64,000 nt of DNA from Betaproteobacteria bacterium Ga0077532 (GCA_001464895.1 LNEE01000038.1:1-64000); one strand, 5' to 3'; positions 19,110-27,841 are shown, counted from the first letter of the stretch. The notes: generated from the letters alone by a model not told the origin. Translations and numbers: made by a program.

Positions 19110-21257
19110 CTACCCCCGCATCCAGGCGTGGTAGCGCGCCACCCAGCGCAGTGCCGCCGCGGGCGCGTGCGCACGCTTCCAGTTGCCGGCCACGTACTTG
19201 TTGGCCTCGGCGAGCGTCGGATAGATGTGGATGGTGCCGAGGATCTTGTTCAGGCCGATGCCGTGGCGCATCGCGAGCACGAACTCCGCGATGAGATCCC
19301 CGGCGTGCTCTCCGACGATGGTCGCGCCGAGGATGCGGTCCTTGCCCGGCACGGTGAGGACCTTCACGAAACCGTGGGCCTCGCCGTCGGCGATGGCGCG
19401 GTCGAGATCGTCGAGACCGTACGTCGTGATCTCGTGCGGGACGCCCTTCTCCTTCGCCTCCTGCTCGTTGAGCCCGACGCGCGCGACCTCGGGCTCCGTG
19501 AACGTGGCCCACGGGATCACCGAGAAGTCGGCCCGGAAGCGGCGGAACCGCCCGAAGAGCGCGTTCACCGCCGCGTACCACGCGGTGTGCGCCGCGGTGT
19601 GCGTGAACTGGTACGGCCCCGCGGCGTCTCCGCACGCGTAGATGTTCGGGTACTTCGTCGCGAGGAACTCGTCGACCTCGACCGTGCGCGCCTTGGTGAC
19701 CGGGATGCCGAGCGCCTCGAGGCCGTAGCCCGTGGTGTTCGCGACGCGCCCGACGGCGCACAGCAGCACATCGAACGCGATGCGGACCTCGCCGCCAGCG
19801 GCCTCCGCGTACAGGACCTTCTCGCCGCCCTCCACCGCGAACCGCACGGCCTTGTGGCCGAGGCGCACGTCGATGCCTTCGGCGAGGAAACGGGCGAGGA
19901 CCATCTCCGCGACCTCGGGATCCTCGCGGACCATGAGGCGCGGCGCCATCTCGACCTGCGTCACGTGCGATCCGAGCCGTGCGAACGCCTGCGACAGCTC
20001 GCAGCCGATCGGCCCGCCGCCCAGCACGACGAGCCGCGGCGGCAACGCGTCGAGGGACCACAACGTGTCGGAGGTGAGGCACCCGACGGTCTCGATGCCG
20101 GGGATGGGCGGGACGAACGGACGCGCGCCGGCGGCGATCACGATGCTGCGCGTGGTGAGGGTGTGGACCCCGTCCGCCGTCTTCACGTCGACGGTCCACG
20201 GGGACGTGATCGTCGCTTCGCCTTTCAGACACTCCACGCCGAGGGACGTGTAACGCTCGACGGAATCGTGCGGCTCGATGTCGCGGATCACGCGCTGCAC
20301 ACGCGCCATCACGTCGCGGAAGTCGAATTGCGCCGTGGCCGAACGCACGCCGAATTCCGCAGAGCGCTTCGATTGGGACAGGAACTTCGCGGTGCGGATC
20401 AGCGCCTTCGAGGGCACGCAGCCGGTGTAGAGACAGTCGCCGCCCATGCGGTGCCGCTCGACCAGCGTGACCTTCGCCTTCACCGCGGCCGCGATGTACG
20501 CCGACACGAGGCCACCGGCCCCGGCGCCGATCACGACCAGGTTGCGGTCGAACGTCGCGGGCCGTTTCCATCCGGCGTAGACGCGGCGGGCCTTCAGCGT
20601 GTCGAGGATCTTCTTCAGCACGAGGGGCAGCAGGCCCAGCACGACGAACGATCCGATCAGCCCGGGCGACAGGATGCCCGACGCCGACTCGATGCGGCCG
20701 AGCTGCGTGCCTGCATTCACGTAAGCGATGGTGCCGGCGAGCATGCCGATCTGGCTCACCCAGTAGAACGTCACCGCACGGATGGGCGTGAGCCCCATGG
20801 CGAGATTGATCACGAAGAACGGGAACGCCGGCACGAGGCGCAGCGTGAAGAGGTAGAACGCGCCCTCCTTCGCGATCCCGGCGTCGAGCGCCTTCAGCTT
20901 GTCGCCGAAGCGCGCGCGGACGGCGTCGCGGAACAGGAAGCGGCTCGCGAGGAACGCGAGGGTTGCACCGATCGTCGAGGCGAACGACACCACGATCGTG
21001 CCGACCACGACGCCGAACAGCGCACCGCCGGCGAGCGTCATGACCAGCGCCCCAGGCAGCGACAGCCCCGTGACGGCCACGTAGACGACGAAGAACGCGG
21101 CGATGGTGAGCGCGGGCCGGGTCGCGTAGAACGCGGCGAATTCCGCCTGCTGCGCCTTGAGGTAGGCGAGGCTCGCGAAGCGCCCGAGGTCGAGCGCGAA
21201 GAACGCGACGATCCCACCGACCACCAGCAACAGCACGAGCCAGCGGCTCTTCGTCAT
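19110..21257 (-). CDS. VTT-domain fused pyridine nucleotide-disulfide oxidoreductase
   Basis: A 715-residue fusion. Residues 1-225 form a VTT/DedA (TVP38/TMEM64) membrane domain with several helices and FYLFTLRLVPAFPFF. The rest is a mercuric-reductase-like FAD/NAD enzyme, with GAGAGGLVSAYIAA for FAD, the redox disulfide GGDCLYTGC, GGGPIGCELSQ for NAD(P) and a C-terminal dimerisation domain with HIYPTL. The MerA-type C-terminal Cys pair is absent. The substrate is unknown. It lies 31 bp downstream of the radical SAM gene, and the longer upstream frame is not needed. Confidence 0.9.
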   Translation of the reverse strand: MTKSRWLVLLLVVGGIVAFFALDLGRFASLAYLKAQQAEFAAFYATRPALTIAAFFVVYVAVTGLSLPGALVMTLAGGALFGVVVGTIVVSFASTIGATLAFLASRFLFRDAVRARFGDKLKALDAGIAKEGAFYLFTLRLVPAFPFFVINLAMGLTPIRAVTFYWVSQIGMLAGTIAYVNAGTQLGRIESASGILSPGLIGSFVVLGLLPLVLKKILDTLKARRVYAGWKRPATFDRNLVVIGAGAGGLVSAYIAAAVKAKVTLVERHRMGGDCLYTGCVPSKALIRTAKFLSQSKRSAEFGVRSATAQFDFRDVMARVQRVIRDIEPHDSVERYTSLGVECLKGEATITSPWTVDVKTADGVHTLTTRSIVIAAGARPFVPPIPGIETVGCLTSDTLWSLDALPPRLVVLGGGPIGCELSQAFARLGSHVTQVEMAPRLMVREDPEVAEMVLARFLAEGIDVRLGHKAVRFAVEGGEKVLYAEAAGGEVRIAFDVLLCAVGRVANTTGYGLEALGIPVTKARTVEVDEFLATKYPNIYACGDAAGPYQFTHTAAHTAWYAAVNALFGRFRRFRADFSVIPWATFTEPEVARVGLNEQEAKEKGVPHEITTYGLDDLDRAIADGEAHGFVKVLTVPGKDRILGATIVGEHAGDLIAEFVLAMRHGIGLNKILGTIHIYPTLAEANKYVAGNWKRAHAPAAALRWVARYHAWMRG

Positions 21258-21288
21258 GGAGGACTCCGGGTGTCCGAGGCGACCGCCA

Positions 21289-22254
21289 TCAATCCGCCAG
21301 CGCGCCGCCGCAGCTGGACCCCTGCCCGGCCGTGCAGCCATAGCAGTGGTCGGCGACGGCGATCGGATTGCCGGCGGGATCGTGGGCGAGGAGATCGGCG
21401 AGACGCGCCTTCGGGCGCCCGGGCAGTGCGAGCGGGAGGCCCAGCATCTGGTTGAAGTCGCAGTCGTAGACGTAGCCACGCCAGTCGACGGACACGTGGC
21501 TGCGGCACATCACACCTTCGACGTTCTCGTCGCGATGGCTGCCGCGGAGCAGACGCATGTAGCCGTCGAACTGGCCCTTCGACACCAACGTGGAACCGAA
21601 GCGCTGGATCGGCATGTTGGCGAGCGTGAAGAGCTGGTTGAAGCGGATGCCGAAGGTCTCGCCGAGTACCCGCTTGTAGTCCGCCTCCAGCGCCTCCTGC
21701 GGTGGCGGGAGCGTGGGGCCCTGCGGGTTGTAGACGAGGTTCAGCACGAGGCCGGAGCCCGGATCCGCATACCCGAGCGCGTTGAGCTGCCGGATGCCGT
21801 CGATGCTCCGCGCGTACACGCCCTCGCCTCGCTGGCGATCGACAAGCTCCTCGGTGTAGCACGGCAGCGACGCAGTCACCTCCACCTGGTGCTCCGCGAG
21901 AAACGCGGCGAGGTCCTCGTGGCCGGGCTCGGAGAGGATCGTCAGGTTGCATCGGTCGATCACGCGGCAGCCCAGGGCACGGGCTTCCGCCACGAGCATC
22001 CGGAAATGCGGGTTCAGCTCCGGCGCGCCGCCCGTCACGTCGAGCGTGTGCGCGCCCGAGGCGCGGACGTAGTCGAGAACGAGGCGCACGGTGTCGGCGT
22101 CCATGGCCTCGGTGCGGGTCGGACCCGCGTTCACGTGGCAGTGCAGGCAGGACTGGTTGCAGCGATAGCCCAGGTTCACCTGGAGCGTGGTGACCGCGCC
22201 CCGGCGGATGGGCGGGAAGTCCGTCGATGCGAGCATCGGCAGCGTGGCGTGCAT
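21289..22254 (-). CDS. arsS: ArsS-like radical SAM protein (DUF3641)
   Basis: A 321-residue radical SAM enzyme. The cluster motif CNQSCLHC is a CxxxCxxC near residue 38. The C-terminal DUF3641 region has the Cys pattern CDFNQMLGLPL and CYGCTAGQGSSCGG. ArsS-type enzymes make the dimethylarsinoyl-deoxyadenosine intermediate of arsenosugars. The start at 22254 gives the standard short N-terminus. No arsM methyltransferase is in the window, so the arsenic role is inferred from family and neighbours only. Confidence 0.85.
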   Translation of the reverse strand: MHATLPMLASTDFPPIRRGAVTTLQVNLGYRCNQSCLHCHVNAGPTRTEAMDADTVRLVLDYVRASGAHTLDVTGGAPELNPHFRMLVAEARALGCRVIDRCNLTILSEPGHEDLAAFLAEHQVEVTASLPCYTEELVDRQRGEGVYARSIDGIRQLNALGYADPGSGLVLNLVYNPQGPTLPPPQEALEADYKRVLGETFGIRFNQLFTLANMPIQRFGSTLVSKGQFDGYMRLLRGSHRDENVEGVMCRSHVSVDWRGYVYDCDFNQMLGLPLALPGRPKARLADLLAHDPAGNPIAVADHCYGCTAGQGSSCGGALAD

Positions 22255-22518
22255 GGAAGAAATCTCCGGATGGATGTGGCGACGACCTGTGGGCTGCAGT
22301 CTAGGGGCTGCACCCGTGGCCGTATACGGGCACGAACCCGTACCGGATGCACGGGCATCGCGCGCCTGCTGTGCGCCGTGCACGGATGCGAGGCACGACC
22401 GGCACAGTTCATGGCCGCGCCGCGCAGTACGCTATGGCGGTGAACCGCGGGGCACGCATGTTGCGAACTCCGTCCGACCCACGAACACCACCGGCATGCC
22501 GCCACAGGAGACCCGCCC
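22255..22518. promoter_or_regulatory. Divergent promoter region, arsS-like / urease
   Basis: 264 bp separate the divergent starts of the radical SAM gene and ureAB. The stretch around 22310-22360 repeats GCACCCGT, CGGGCACGAACCCGTACCGG and GCACGGGC, which can pair with one another. No clear -35/-10 pair stands out. A ribosome binding site AGGAG precedes ureAB by 8 bases. Confidence 0.4.
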
Positions 22519-23217
22519 ATGATGAATCTCTCCCCCACCGAGATGGAACGCCTCACGCTCTTCGGCGCCGCCGAACTCGCGCGCCGCTATCGGAGCCTGG
22601 GCATCCGTCTCAGCCACCCGGAAGCCGTGGCACTCATCGCGGACGAAGTCATGACCGCGGCCCGCCGGGGGCTTTCGTACGCGGATGTCCTGGCGCTCGG
22701 CGGGAACCTCCTCACCACCGACGACGTGGAACCCGGCGTCGCGTCGATGCTGCCCTTCGTCGCCGTGGAACCGACGTTCGCCGAAGGCACGAAGCTGGTC
22801 GTCGTGTTCGACCCCATCCGCCCCGGCAAGGAAGACACGAGCGGCGAACCGATCCCGGGCGAGATCATCACGCCCGAGGGCGACATCGAGATGAACGCGG
22901 GCCGCACGCGCGTGACCCTTACGGTGACGAACACCGCCGACCGCGCCATCCAGGTCCGCAGCCATGCGCACTTCTTCGAGGTGAACCGCGCGCTCGCGTT
23001 CGACCGCGCGAGCGCCTTCGGCATGCGGCTCGACCGCCCTTCCGGCACGGGCGTGCGCTTCGACCCCGGGGTCGCGGTGGAGGTGGAACTCGTGGGGTTC
23101 GGCGGCACGGGAGAAGTGCACGGCTTCGGCGACCTCACGAACGGATCCGTCGCGGACGCGGGCGTGCGGGTGCGGGCCATCGAACTCGCGCGGAAGCGCG
23201 GCTACCAGGGCGCCTGA
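22519..23217 (+). CDS. ureAB: Urease gamma-beta fusion subunit (UreAB)
   Basis: A 232-residue fusion. The UreA part (about 1-100) has [13 protein letters not shown] and DGTK-like [12 protein letters not shown]. The UreB part (about 112-215) has [17 protein letters not shown] and [14 protein letters not shown]. In most bacteria these are separate proteins; the fusion resembles the Helicobacter and Streptomyces arrangements. AGGAG lies 8 bases before the ATG. The gene is 10 bp upstream of ureC. No ureD, E, F or G is nearby. Confidence 0.93.
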   Translation: MMNLSPTEMERLTLFGAAELARRYRSLGIRLSHPEAVALIADEVMTAARRGLSYADVLALGGNLLTTDDVEPGVASMLPFVAVEPTFAEGTKLVVVFDPIRPGKEDTSGEPIPGEIITPEGDIEMNAGRTRVTLTVTNTADRAIQVRSHAHFFEVNRALAFDRASAFGMRLDRPSGTGVRFDPGVAVEVELVGFGGTGEVHGFGDLTNGSVADAGVRVRAIELARKRGYQGA

Positions 23218-23227
23218 GGAGACCACC

Positions 23228-24934
23228 ATGACCAAGCTTTCCCGCGCTGCCTACGCACAGCTCTACGGCCCGACGAAGGGCGACATGGTCCGGCTCGCCG
23301 ACACCTCGCTGCTGGCCGAGGTCGAGCACGACTTCACCCACCACGGTGACGAACTCACCACCGGCGCCGGCAAGGTGATGCGCGACGGCGAGGGCTTCGA
23401 CCAGGGCGGCACCTACGCCGCCGGCGCGCTCGACATGGTGGTTCAGAACGCGACGATCATCGACGCCGTGATCGGGATCGTGAAGGCCGACATCGGCATC
23501 CGCGACGGGCGCATCGTCGGCGTCGGCAAGGCCGGCAATCCGTCGATCATGAACGGCGTCGATCCGCGCCTGCGCTGCGGTCCGAACACCACGGTGGTCC
23601 ACGGCGACGGCTTCATCGTCACCGCCGGCGTGATCGAGGCGCACGCCCACTTCCTCTCGCCGCAGCAGGCGTGGCACGCGCTCGCCGGCGGCACCACCAC
23701 CATGGTCGGCATGTCGCTGGGCCCGCACTTCGATGTGAGCTGCTCAGGGCCCAACATGCTGGGCAAGCTCATCCAGGGCGCGGACGAGTTCCCGCTCAAC
23801 TTCGGGTTCCTGGGGCGCGGGTGCGGATCGGTCGCGGCGGTGGAGGAATCGGTGGCCGGCGGCGCGCTCGGCGTGAAGATCCACGAGGACTTCGGCGCGT
23901 CTCCGGGTGTCATGGAAGGTTCGCTCACGGCGGCGGACCGAAACGACTTCTCGGTGCACATCCACACCGACACGATCAACGAGTTCGGCTTCTGCGAAGA
24001 CACGATGGCGGTGATCGGCGACCGCACCATCCACATGTATCACACCGAGGGTTCGGGGGGCGGCCACGCGCCGGACCTGCTCCGGGTGAACGGCTACGCC
24101 AACGTGCTGCCGTCGTCGACCAACCCCACGAACCCCTTCACGCCGGCAGGACTGGAAGAGGGGCTGCCGATGACGATGCTCGCCCACTTCCTGTCGTTCT
24201 CGATCCCCGAGGACATCGCCTTCGCCGAGGCGCGCGTGCGACCCCAGACGATGTCGGCCGAGGACCTTCTGCACGACATGGGCGCCATCTCGATCTTCGC
24301 CACCGACACGCAGGGCATGGGCCGCCTGGCCGAGAACGCGGCGAAGTGCTGGCAGCTGGCGTCGGTGATGAAGGACCGGATCGGCCGCCTGCCCGAGGAA
24401 ACCACGGCGCGCGCCGACAACGAGCGCATCAAGCGGTACATCGCGAAGCTCACGATCAATCCGGCCATCGCCGCGGGCATCGACCAGCACGTGGGTTCGA
24501 TCGAGCCCGGGAAGATGGCGGACCTCGTGATCTGGCCGCGGGCCTCGTTCGGCATCAAACCGTTCCTGGTGATCAAGGGCGGGTTCGTCGCGTGGTCGGT
24601 CATGGGCGACGGCAACGGCAGCATCTTCATCACCGAGCCGATGATCCAGCGGCCGATGTGGGGCGCCCTCGGCAAGGCGAGGAACGCGCTGTCGGCCGTG
24701 TTCGTGAGCCAGCTCGCGATGCAGTCCGGCGCCCGCGAGCGGCTCGGGACGGAGAAACCCTGGCTGCCCATCACCAGCGTACGAAAACTCCGGAAGACCG
24801 ACATGGTGCGGAACAGCGCAATGCCGCACATCACGGTCGACACGCAGACGCATCAGGTCTTCGCGGACGGCAAGCGGCTGTGGGCGGAACCGGTGTCGAA
24901 GGTGCCGCTCGCCAGGAAGTACATGCTGCGATAG
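23228..24934 (+). CDS. ureC: Urease alpha subunit, flap-Cys variant
   Basis: A 568-residue amidohydrolase-fold protein. The nickel ligands align with Klebsiella UreC: His139/His141 (HAH), Lys217 (carbamylation site) in VKIHEDFG, His246, His272 and Asp360. The catalytic flap His320 is present, but the preceding residue is Ala319 instead of Cys, and the flap reads MLAHFL rather than MVCHHL. The enzyme could be active with altered pH behaviour or substrate. No nickel-insertion genes are in the window, so maturation would depend on genes elsewhere or differ. Confidence 0.9.
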   Translation: MTKLSRAAYAQLYGPTKGDMVRLADTSLLAEVEHDFTHHGDELTTGAGKVMRDGEGFDQGGTYAAGALDMVVQNATIIDAVIGIVKADIGIRDGRIVGVGKAGNPSIMNGVDPRLRCGPNTTVVHGDGFIVTAGVIEAHAHFLSPQQAWHALAGGTTTMVGMSLGPHFDVSCSGPNMLGKLIQGADEFPLNFGFLGRGCGSVAAVEESVAGGALGVKIHEDFGASPGVMEGSLTAADRNDFSVHIHTDTINEFGFCEDTMAVIGDRTIHMYHTEGSGGGHAPDLLRVNGYANVLPSSTNPTNPFTPAGLEEGLPMTMLAHFLSFSIPEDIAFAEARVRPQTMSAEDLLHDMGAISIFATDTQGMGRLAENAAKCWQLASVMKDRIGRLPEETTARADNERIKRYIAKLTINPAIAAGIDQHVGSIEPGKMADLVIWPRASFGIKPFLVIKGGFVAWSVMGDGNGSIFITEPMIQRPMWGALGKARNALSAVFVSQLAMQSGARERLGTEKPWLPITSVRKLRKTDMVRNSAMPHITVDTQTHQVFADGKRLWAEPVSKVPLARKYMLR

Positions 24935-24953
24935 CGGCCAGTTGAGACAGCAA

Positions 24954-24991
24954 CCGAGCGTGCCCGGATCAACCGATCCGGGCACGCTCGG
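24954..24991. terminator. Bidirectional terminator between ureC and cobW
   Basis: Perfect 17-bp arms (24954-24970 and 24975-24991, beginning CCGAGCGTGCCCGG) surround the 4-base loop AACC. It lies between two convergent genes. There is no T tract, but the stem is very GC-rich and can serve both strands. Confidence 0.8.
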
Positions 24992-25047
24992 GATGTAAGC
25001 AGGGGAGTGGTGGCTGGAGGATGGACTGCGGACCATCGGGGAGAGCG

Positions 25048-26052
25048 TCAGGCCGCCCGCGTGCCTCCGACGCGGCACTCGGCCAGCCCCGCGCGCATCT
25101 CGGCTTCCGGCAGATCGCGGCCGATGAAGACGAGCGTGGAGGACGGCGTTTCGCCAGCGGCCCAGGGCCGGCCGATGTCCGTCGACATCATCATGTGGAC
25201 GCCCTGCAGCACCACCCGGCTGCCGAGCCCGTCGATGGCCAGCACGCCCTTGTAGCGGAACAGCTGCGGCCCATATCGCTGGACCATGTCGGCGAGGAAG
25301 ACCTCGAGCGCCGACTGATCGAGGGGCTCGTCGGCGCGGAAGACGAAGGAGCGGATTGCCGCGTCGTGCTCGTGATCGTCCTCCGACAGGAAGCCCGGTT
25401 CGATCTCGAGGATGGCATCGAGGTCGAACCCGCGCATGTCGAGCAGATCGTCGATGGGGGCGCGGCCGAAGTCCACGCGCTGCAGCGGCGCGCGGACGTT
25501 CATCCGCCGCAGACGGGCTTCGAGGCTCTGACGCGCATCGTCGCCGACGAGGTCGACCTTCGAGACGAGGATGCGGTCGGCGAAGGCCACCTGCTCCTGC
25601 GCTTCGTGGTGCTGATCGAGCTGTTCGTCGCCGTGGCGCGCGTCGACCACGGTCACGATGCCGTCGAGCCGATAGTCCGCCGCAATGTCGTCATCGATGA
25701 AGAAGGTCTGCGCGACGGGGGCAGGGTCCGCGAGGCCGGTGGTCTCGATGATGACGCGATCGAATTGCACCGCGCCCTCGCGACGCCGCGTGCCGAGATC
25801 CCCGAGGATGCGGATGAGATCGCCGCGCACCGTGCAGCAGATGCAGCCGTTGTTCATCTCGACGATCTGCTCGTCGCCGTCGGTGACGAGCAGATCGTTG
25901 TCGATGCCCGCCTCACCGAACTCGTTCTCGATGACGGCGATGCGCTGGCCGTGGGGTTCGCGCAGGATGCGGTTCAGCAGGGTCGTCTTGCCCGCCCCGA
26001 GGAAGCCCGTGAGGATGGTGACCGGAATGCGGTGGTCAGCGGCAGTGGACAT
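25048..26052 (-). CDS. CobW-family GTP-binding metallochaperone (nitrile hydratase activator type)
   Basis: A 334-residue G3E GTPase. Walker A GFLGAGKT is at 16-23, the metal-binding motif GCICC at 69-73, and a CobW C-terminal domain follows. Members of this family (P47K) are needed for metal loading of some nitrile hydratases. The ATG at 26052 is 17 bp downstream of the accessory gene, last in the nitrile hydratase operon. It could supply cobalt to the alpha subunit. A role for the convergent urease is possible but not supported by operon structure. Confidence 0.88.
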   Translation of the reverse strand: MSTAADHRIPVTILTGFLGAGKTTLLNRILREPHGQRIAVIENEFGEAGIDNDLLVTDGDEQIVEMNNGCICCTVRGDLIRILGDLGTRRREGAVQFDRVIIETTGLADPAPVAQTFFIDDDIAADYRLDGIVTVVDARHGDEQLDQHHEAQEQVAFADRILVSKVDLVGDDARQSLEARLRRMNVRAPLQRVDFGRAPIDDLLDMRGFDLDAILEIEPGFLSEDDHEHDAAIRSFVFRADEPLDQSALEVFLADMVQRYGPQLFRYKGVLAIDGLGSRVVLQGVHMMMSTDIGRPWAAGETPSSTLVFIGRDLPEAEMRAGLAECRVGGTRAA

Positions 26053-26068
26053 CACGCGAGAGCGGCCG

Positions 26069-26461
26069 TCAGGCGACCGTGAGCGGTGACCGCGCCGGCT
26101 TCTGCAGCGGATGCGCCGGACCGGCCGCCGCGATGCCCAGCTTCTTCGCGCGGAGCTGGTCGATCGAGGTGAGGTTCTTCTCGGCCAGGATCTTCTCCGC
26201 GGCGGCGAGCCATTGCTCGTAGTAGCCAGGCGGCTCGCCCCCGGCCGCCTCCACCGCCGTGGCTGCTGCCACTTCGCGCGAGAAGCACTCCACCCATTCG
26301 CCCCAGGTGAAATGCCCGGCCTTCGCGAGGCTCACCACGATGGCGAACGCGGTGGCTTCCCAGGGCGCGGCGAACGCGAGATCGGCCTGACCCTCGCAGG
26401 GCAGCGCTCGCGACAACAGGATCGAGTTCGAGTCGGGTGTCTCCATAGCGGGTTCGACCAT
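26069..26461 (-). CDS. Nitrile hydratase accessory protein (beta-N-like)
   Basis: A 130-residue protein resembling the N-terminal part of nitrile hydratase beta (FAAPWEATAFAIVVSLAKAG, then a YYEQWLAAAEKIL helix). It belongs to the family of small activators that swap or load the alpha subunit with cobalt. The ATG at 26461 is preferred, 14 bp after the beta-C stop; an ATG five codons later is the alternative. The C-terminal Pro/Ala-rich tail is not conserved. It sits between beta-C and cobW. Confidence 0.8.
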   Translation of the reverse strand: MVEPAMETPDSNSILLSRALPCEGQADLAFAAPWEATAFAIVVSLAKAGHFTWGEWVECFSREVAAATAVEAAGGEPPGYYEQWLAAAEKILAEKNLTSIDQLRAKKLGIAAAGPAHPLQKPARSPLTVA

Positions 26462-26475
26462 CTGAGCGCCCGTAC

Positions 26476-26823
26476 TCAGGCCGGATCCATGTAGTCGTCG
26501 AACAGGTCGGCGAGCAACGTATCGCGCTCGGAGGCTGCCGGCCCCCACAACTCACGCGCCGTGAAGCGCACGCTGTAGCAGTGCTGCGGCTTCTCGCCGA
26601 GACCATGGGCGTGCGTGTCGGGAAAGGCGAAGACGCCGTAATCCTTTTCGATCACGCCGAAGCGCCCGCGGACATAGCGCGGGAGACGGGTGTGCGTGGT
26701 CGGGTTCAAGTTGCGGACGATGACGCGGTCGCCCACGCGAAAGCGCGGTGCGACGCTGGCGGCAACCCGTGCGGAAGCGCCGGCGGCGACGAGGCCCGGC
26801 ACGATCTCAGGCGTGAGCAGCAT
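26476..26823 (-). CDS. Nitrile hydratase beta subunit, C-terminal half (beta-C)
   Basis: A 115-residue protein equal to the SH3-like C-terminal half of nitrile hydratase beta: FRVGDRVIVRNLNP, HTRLPRYVRG, PDTHAHGLGEKPQH and an ending DDYMDPA. Arg46 in HTRLP corresponds to the second conserved beta Arg that contacts the modified alpha Cys residues. The gene starts inside the stop of the beta-N gene (TGATG). Thiocyanate hydrolase and toyocamycin nitrile hydratase have the same split, so substrate cannot be set by sequence alone. Confidence 0.9.
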   Translation of the reverse strand: MLLTPEIVPGLVAAGASARVAASVAPRFRVGDRVIVRNLNPTTHTRLPRYVRGRFGVIEKDYGVFAFPDTHAHGLGEKPQHCYSVRFTARELWGPAASERDTLLADLFDDYMDPA

Positions 26824-27134
26824 CAGTGGACTCCCTTTTCCAGTTCGGCCATGCGCTTCGCGCGCTCTTCCGCGGTGACGAACCCGCGCTTCTCCAGCAC
26901 CTGCTCGAAGGCCACGAGCCAATGCTCGTAGTACGAATGCTCGAGATACTCGGCATGGCCCATCTTCTCGATCTCGTGGCGGAACTCGTCGACCGTGTAG
27001 CCCGCGAATACGAAAGTGGCGGCGAAGAGTCCGAACGCCCGTCCCTCCCACGGTGCGTGGAACACCGGCTCGTTCTCTTCGCGGATGATGGGACCGAGGC
27101 CATGCATGCCTCCGAGGTCATGGATGCCGTTCAT
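26823..27134 (-). CDS. Nitrile hydratase beta subunit, N-terminal half (beta-N)
   Basis: A 103-residue protein equal to the helical N-terminal half of nitrile hydratase beta: MNGIHDLGG at the start, FHAPWEGRAF, DEFRHEIEKMG with conserved Arg52, and YYEHWLVAFEQ. It ends where intact beta subunits have a Pro-rich linker, so beta is split at a domain boundary rather than broken mid-fold. AGGAG lies 8 bases before the ATG, inside one copy of a 15-bp duplication. Confidence 0.9.
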   Translation of the reverse strand: MNGIHDLGGMHGLGPIIREENEPVFHAPWEGRAFGLFAATFVFAGYTVDEFRHEIEKMGHAEYLEHSYYEHWLVAFEQVLEKRGFVTAEERAKRMAELEKGVH

Positions 27135-27141
27135 CGTCGTC

Positions 27142-27171
27142 TCCTAAAGATCGAAATCCTAAAGATCGAAA
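27142..27171. repeat. 15-bp direct repeat carrying the beta-N ribosome binding site
   Basis: Two perfect tandem copies (27142-27156 and 27157-27171) of TCCTAAAGATCGAAA. On the minus strand each ends in TTTAGGA, so the Shine-Dalgarno core of the beta-N gene is duplicated; only the proximal copy is at working distance. Confidence 0.85.
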
Positions 27172-27180
27172 TCGGATGCC

Positions 27181-27237
27181 TTCGGACGAAAGGGTCCACT
27201 TCGGAAGGAAGGGATCACTTCGGACGGAAGGGCTCGG
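27181..27237. repeat. 19-bp tandem repeat, three imperfect copies
   Basis: Units at 27181, 27200 and 27219 share TTCGGAMGRAAGGG followed by a variable five bases. They fill the gap between the alpha and beta-N genes of the nitrile hydratase operon. Confidence 0.75.
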
Positions 27238-27247
27238 GTATCGGGGG

Positions 27248-27841
27248 TCAAGCCGCGGCGGCGAGGACGCCGACGCCGATCATGGAATCACGGGTGACGA
27301 GCGCGGCGAGCTGCTCCTCGCTCAGACCGTCGGTGCCCTCCGGGCGCTTCGGCAGTACGAGGTATCGAAGCTCGGCGGTGGTGTCCCACACGCGGACCTC
27401 GGTCGTCTCTGGGATCGTCACACCGAACTCCGCGAGCACGCCGCGTGGATCGGCGACCACGCGTGCCCGATAGGGCGCGGACTTGTACCAGACGGGCGGC
27501 AGGCCGAGCGTCGGCCATGGATAGCAGGAGCACAGCGTGCACACGACCATGTTGTGCACCTCGTCGGTGTTCTCGAGGACCACCATGTCCTCGCCCTGCA
27601 GGCCGGAGTAGCCCAGCTCCTTGATCGCCGCGGTGCCGTCGGTCAGCAGGCGCTGCCGGTAGGCTGGATCCACCCAGGCCTTGGCCACCACGCGCGCCCC
27701 ATTGCGCGGACCGATCTTGTGCTCGAAGGTGTCGACCAGCGCGTCGAGCGCTTTCGGATCGATCAGACCTTTCTCCGTGAGGATGGACTCGAGGACTTTG
27801 ACCCTCAGAGCGGGGTCGGCTTCCTTGGCATGCGTCGGCAT
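27248..27841 (-). CDS. Nitrile hydratase alpha subunit, cobalt type
   Basis: A 197-residue catalytic subunit. The metal claw CTLCSC is at residues 101-106; Thr at the second position marks the cobalt type, whereas iron enzymes have Ser. The flanking helices ([16 protein letters not shown]) and C-terminal segment [15 protein letters not shown] are typical. It hydrates nitriles to amides, or if it is thiocyanate-hydrolase-like, acts on thiocyanate. AGGAG lies 8 bases before the ATG at 27841. It is first in a five-gene minus-strand operon with beta-N, beta-C, accessory protein and CobW. Confidence 0.92.
   Translation of the reverse strand: MPTHAKEADPALRVKVLESILTEKGLIDPKALDALVDTFEHKIGPRNGARVVAKAWVDPAYRQRLLTDGTAAIKELGYSGLQGEDMVVLENTDEVHNMVVCTLCSCYPWPTLGLPPVWYKSAPYRARVVADPRGVLAEFGVTIPETTEVRVWDTTAELRYLVLPKRPEGTDGLSEEQLAALVTRDSMIGVGVLAAAA

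Noticed and set aside
26476..27134. Frameshift or sequencing error breaking nitrile hydratase beta
   Set aside because: The two halves meet in a clean TGATG junction at the natural linker, each has a complete domain, and this split is known in related enzymes.
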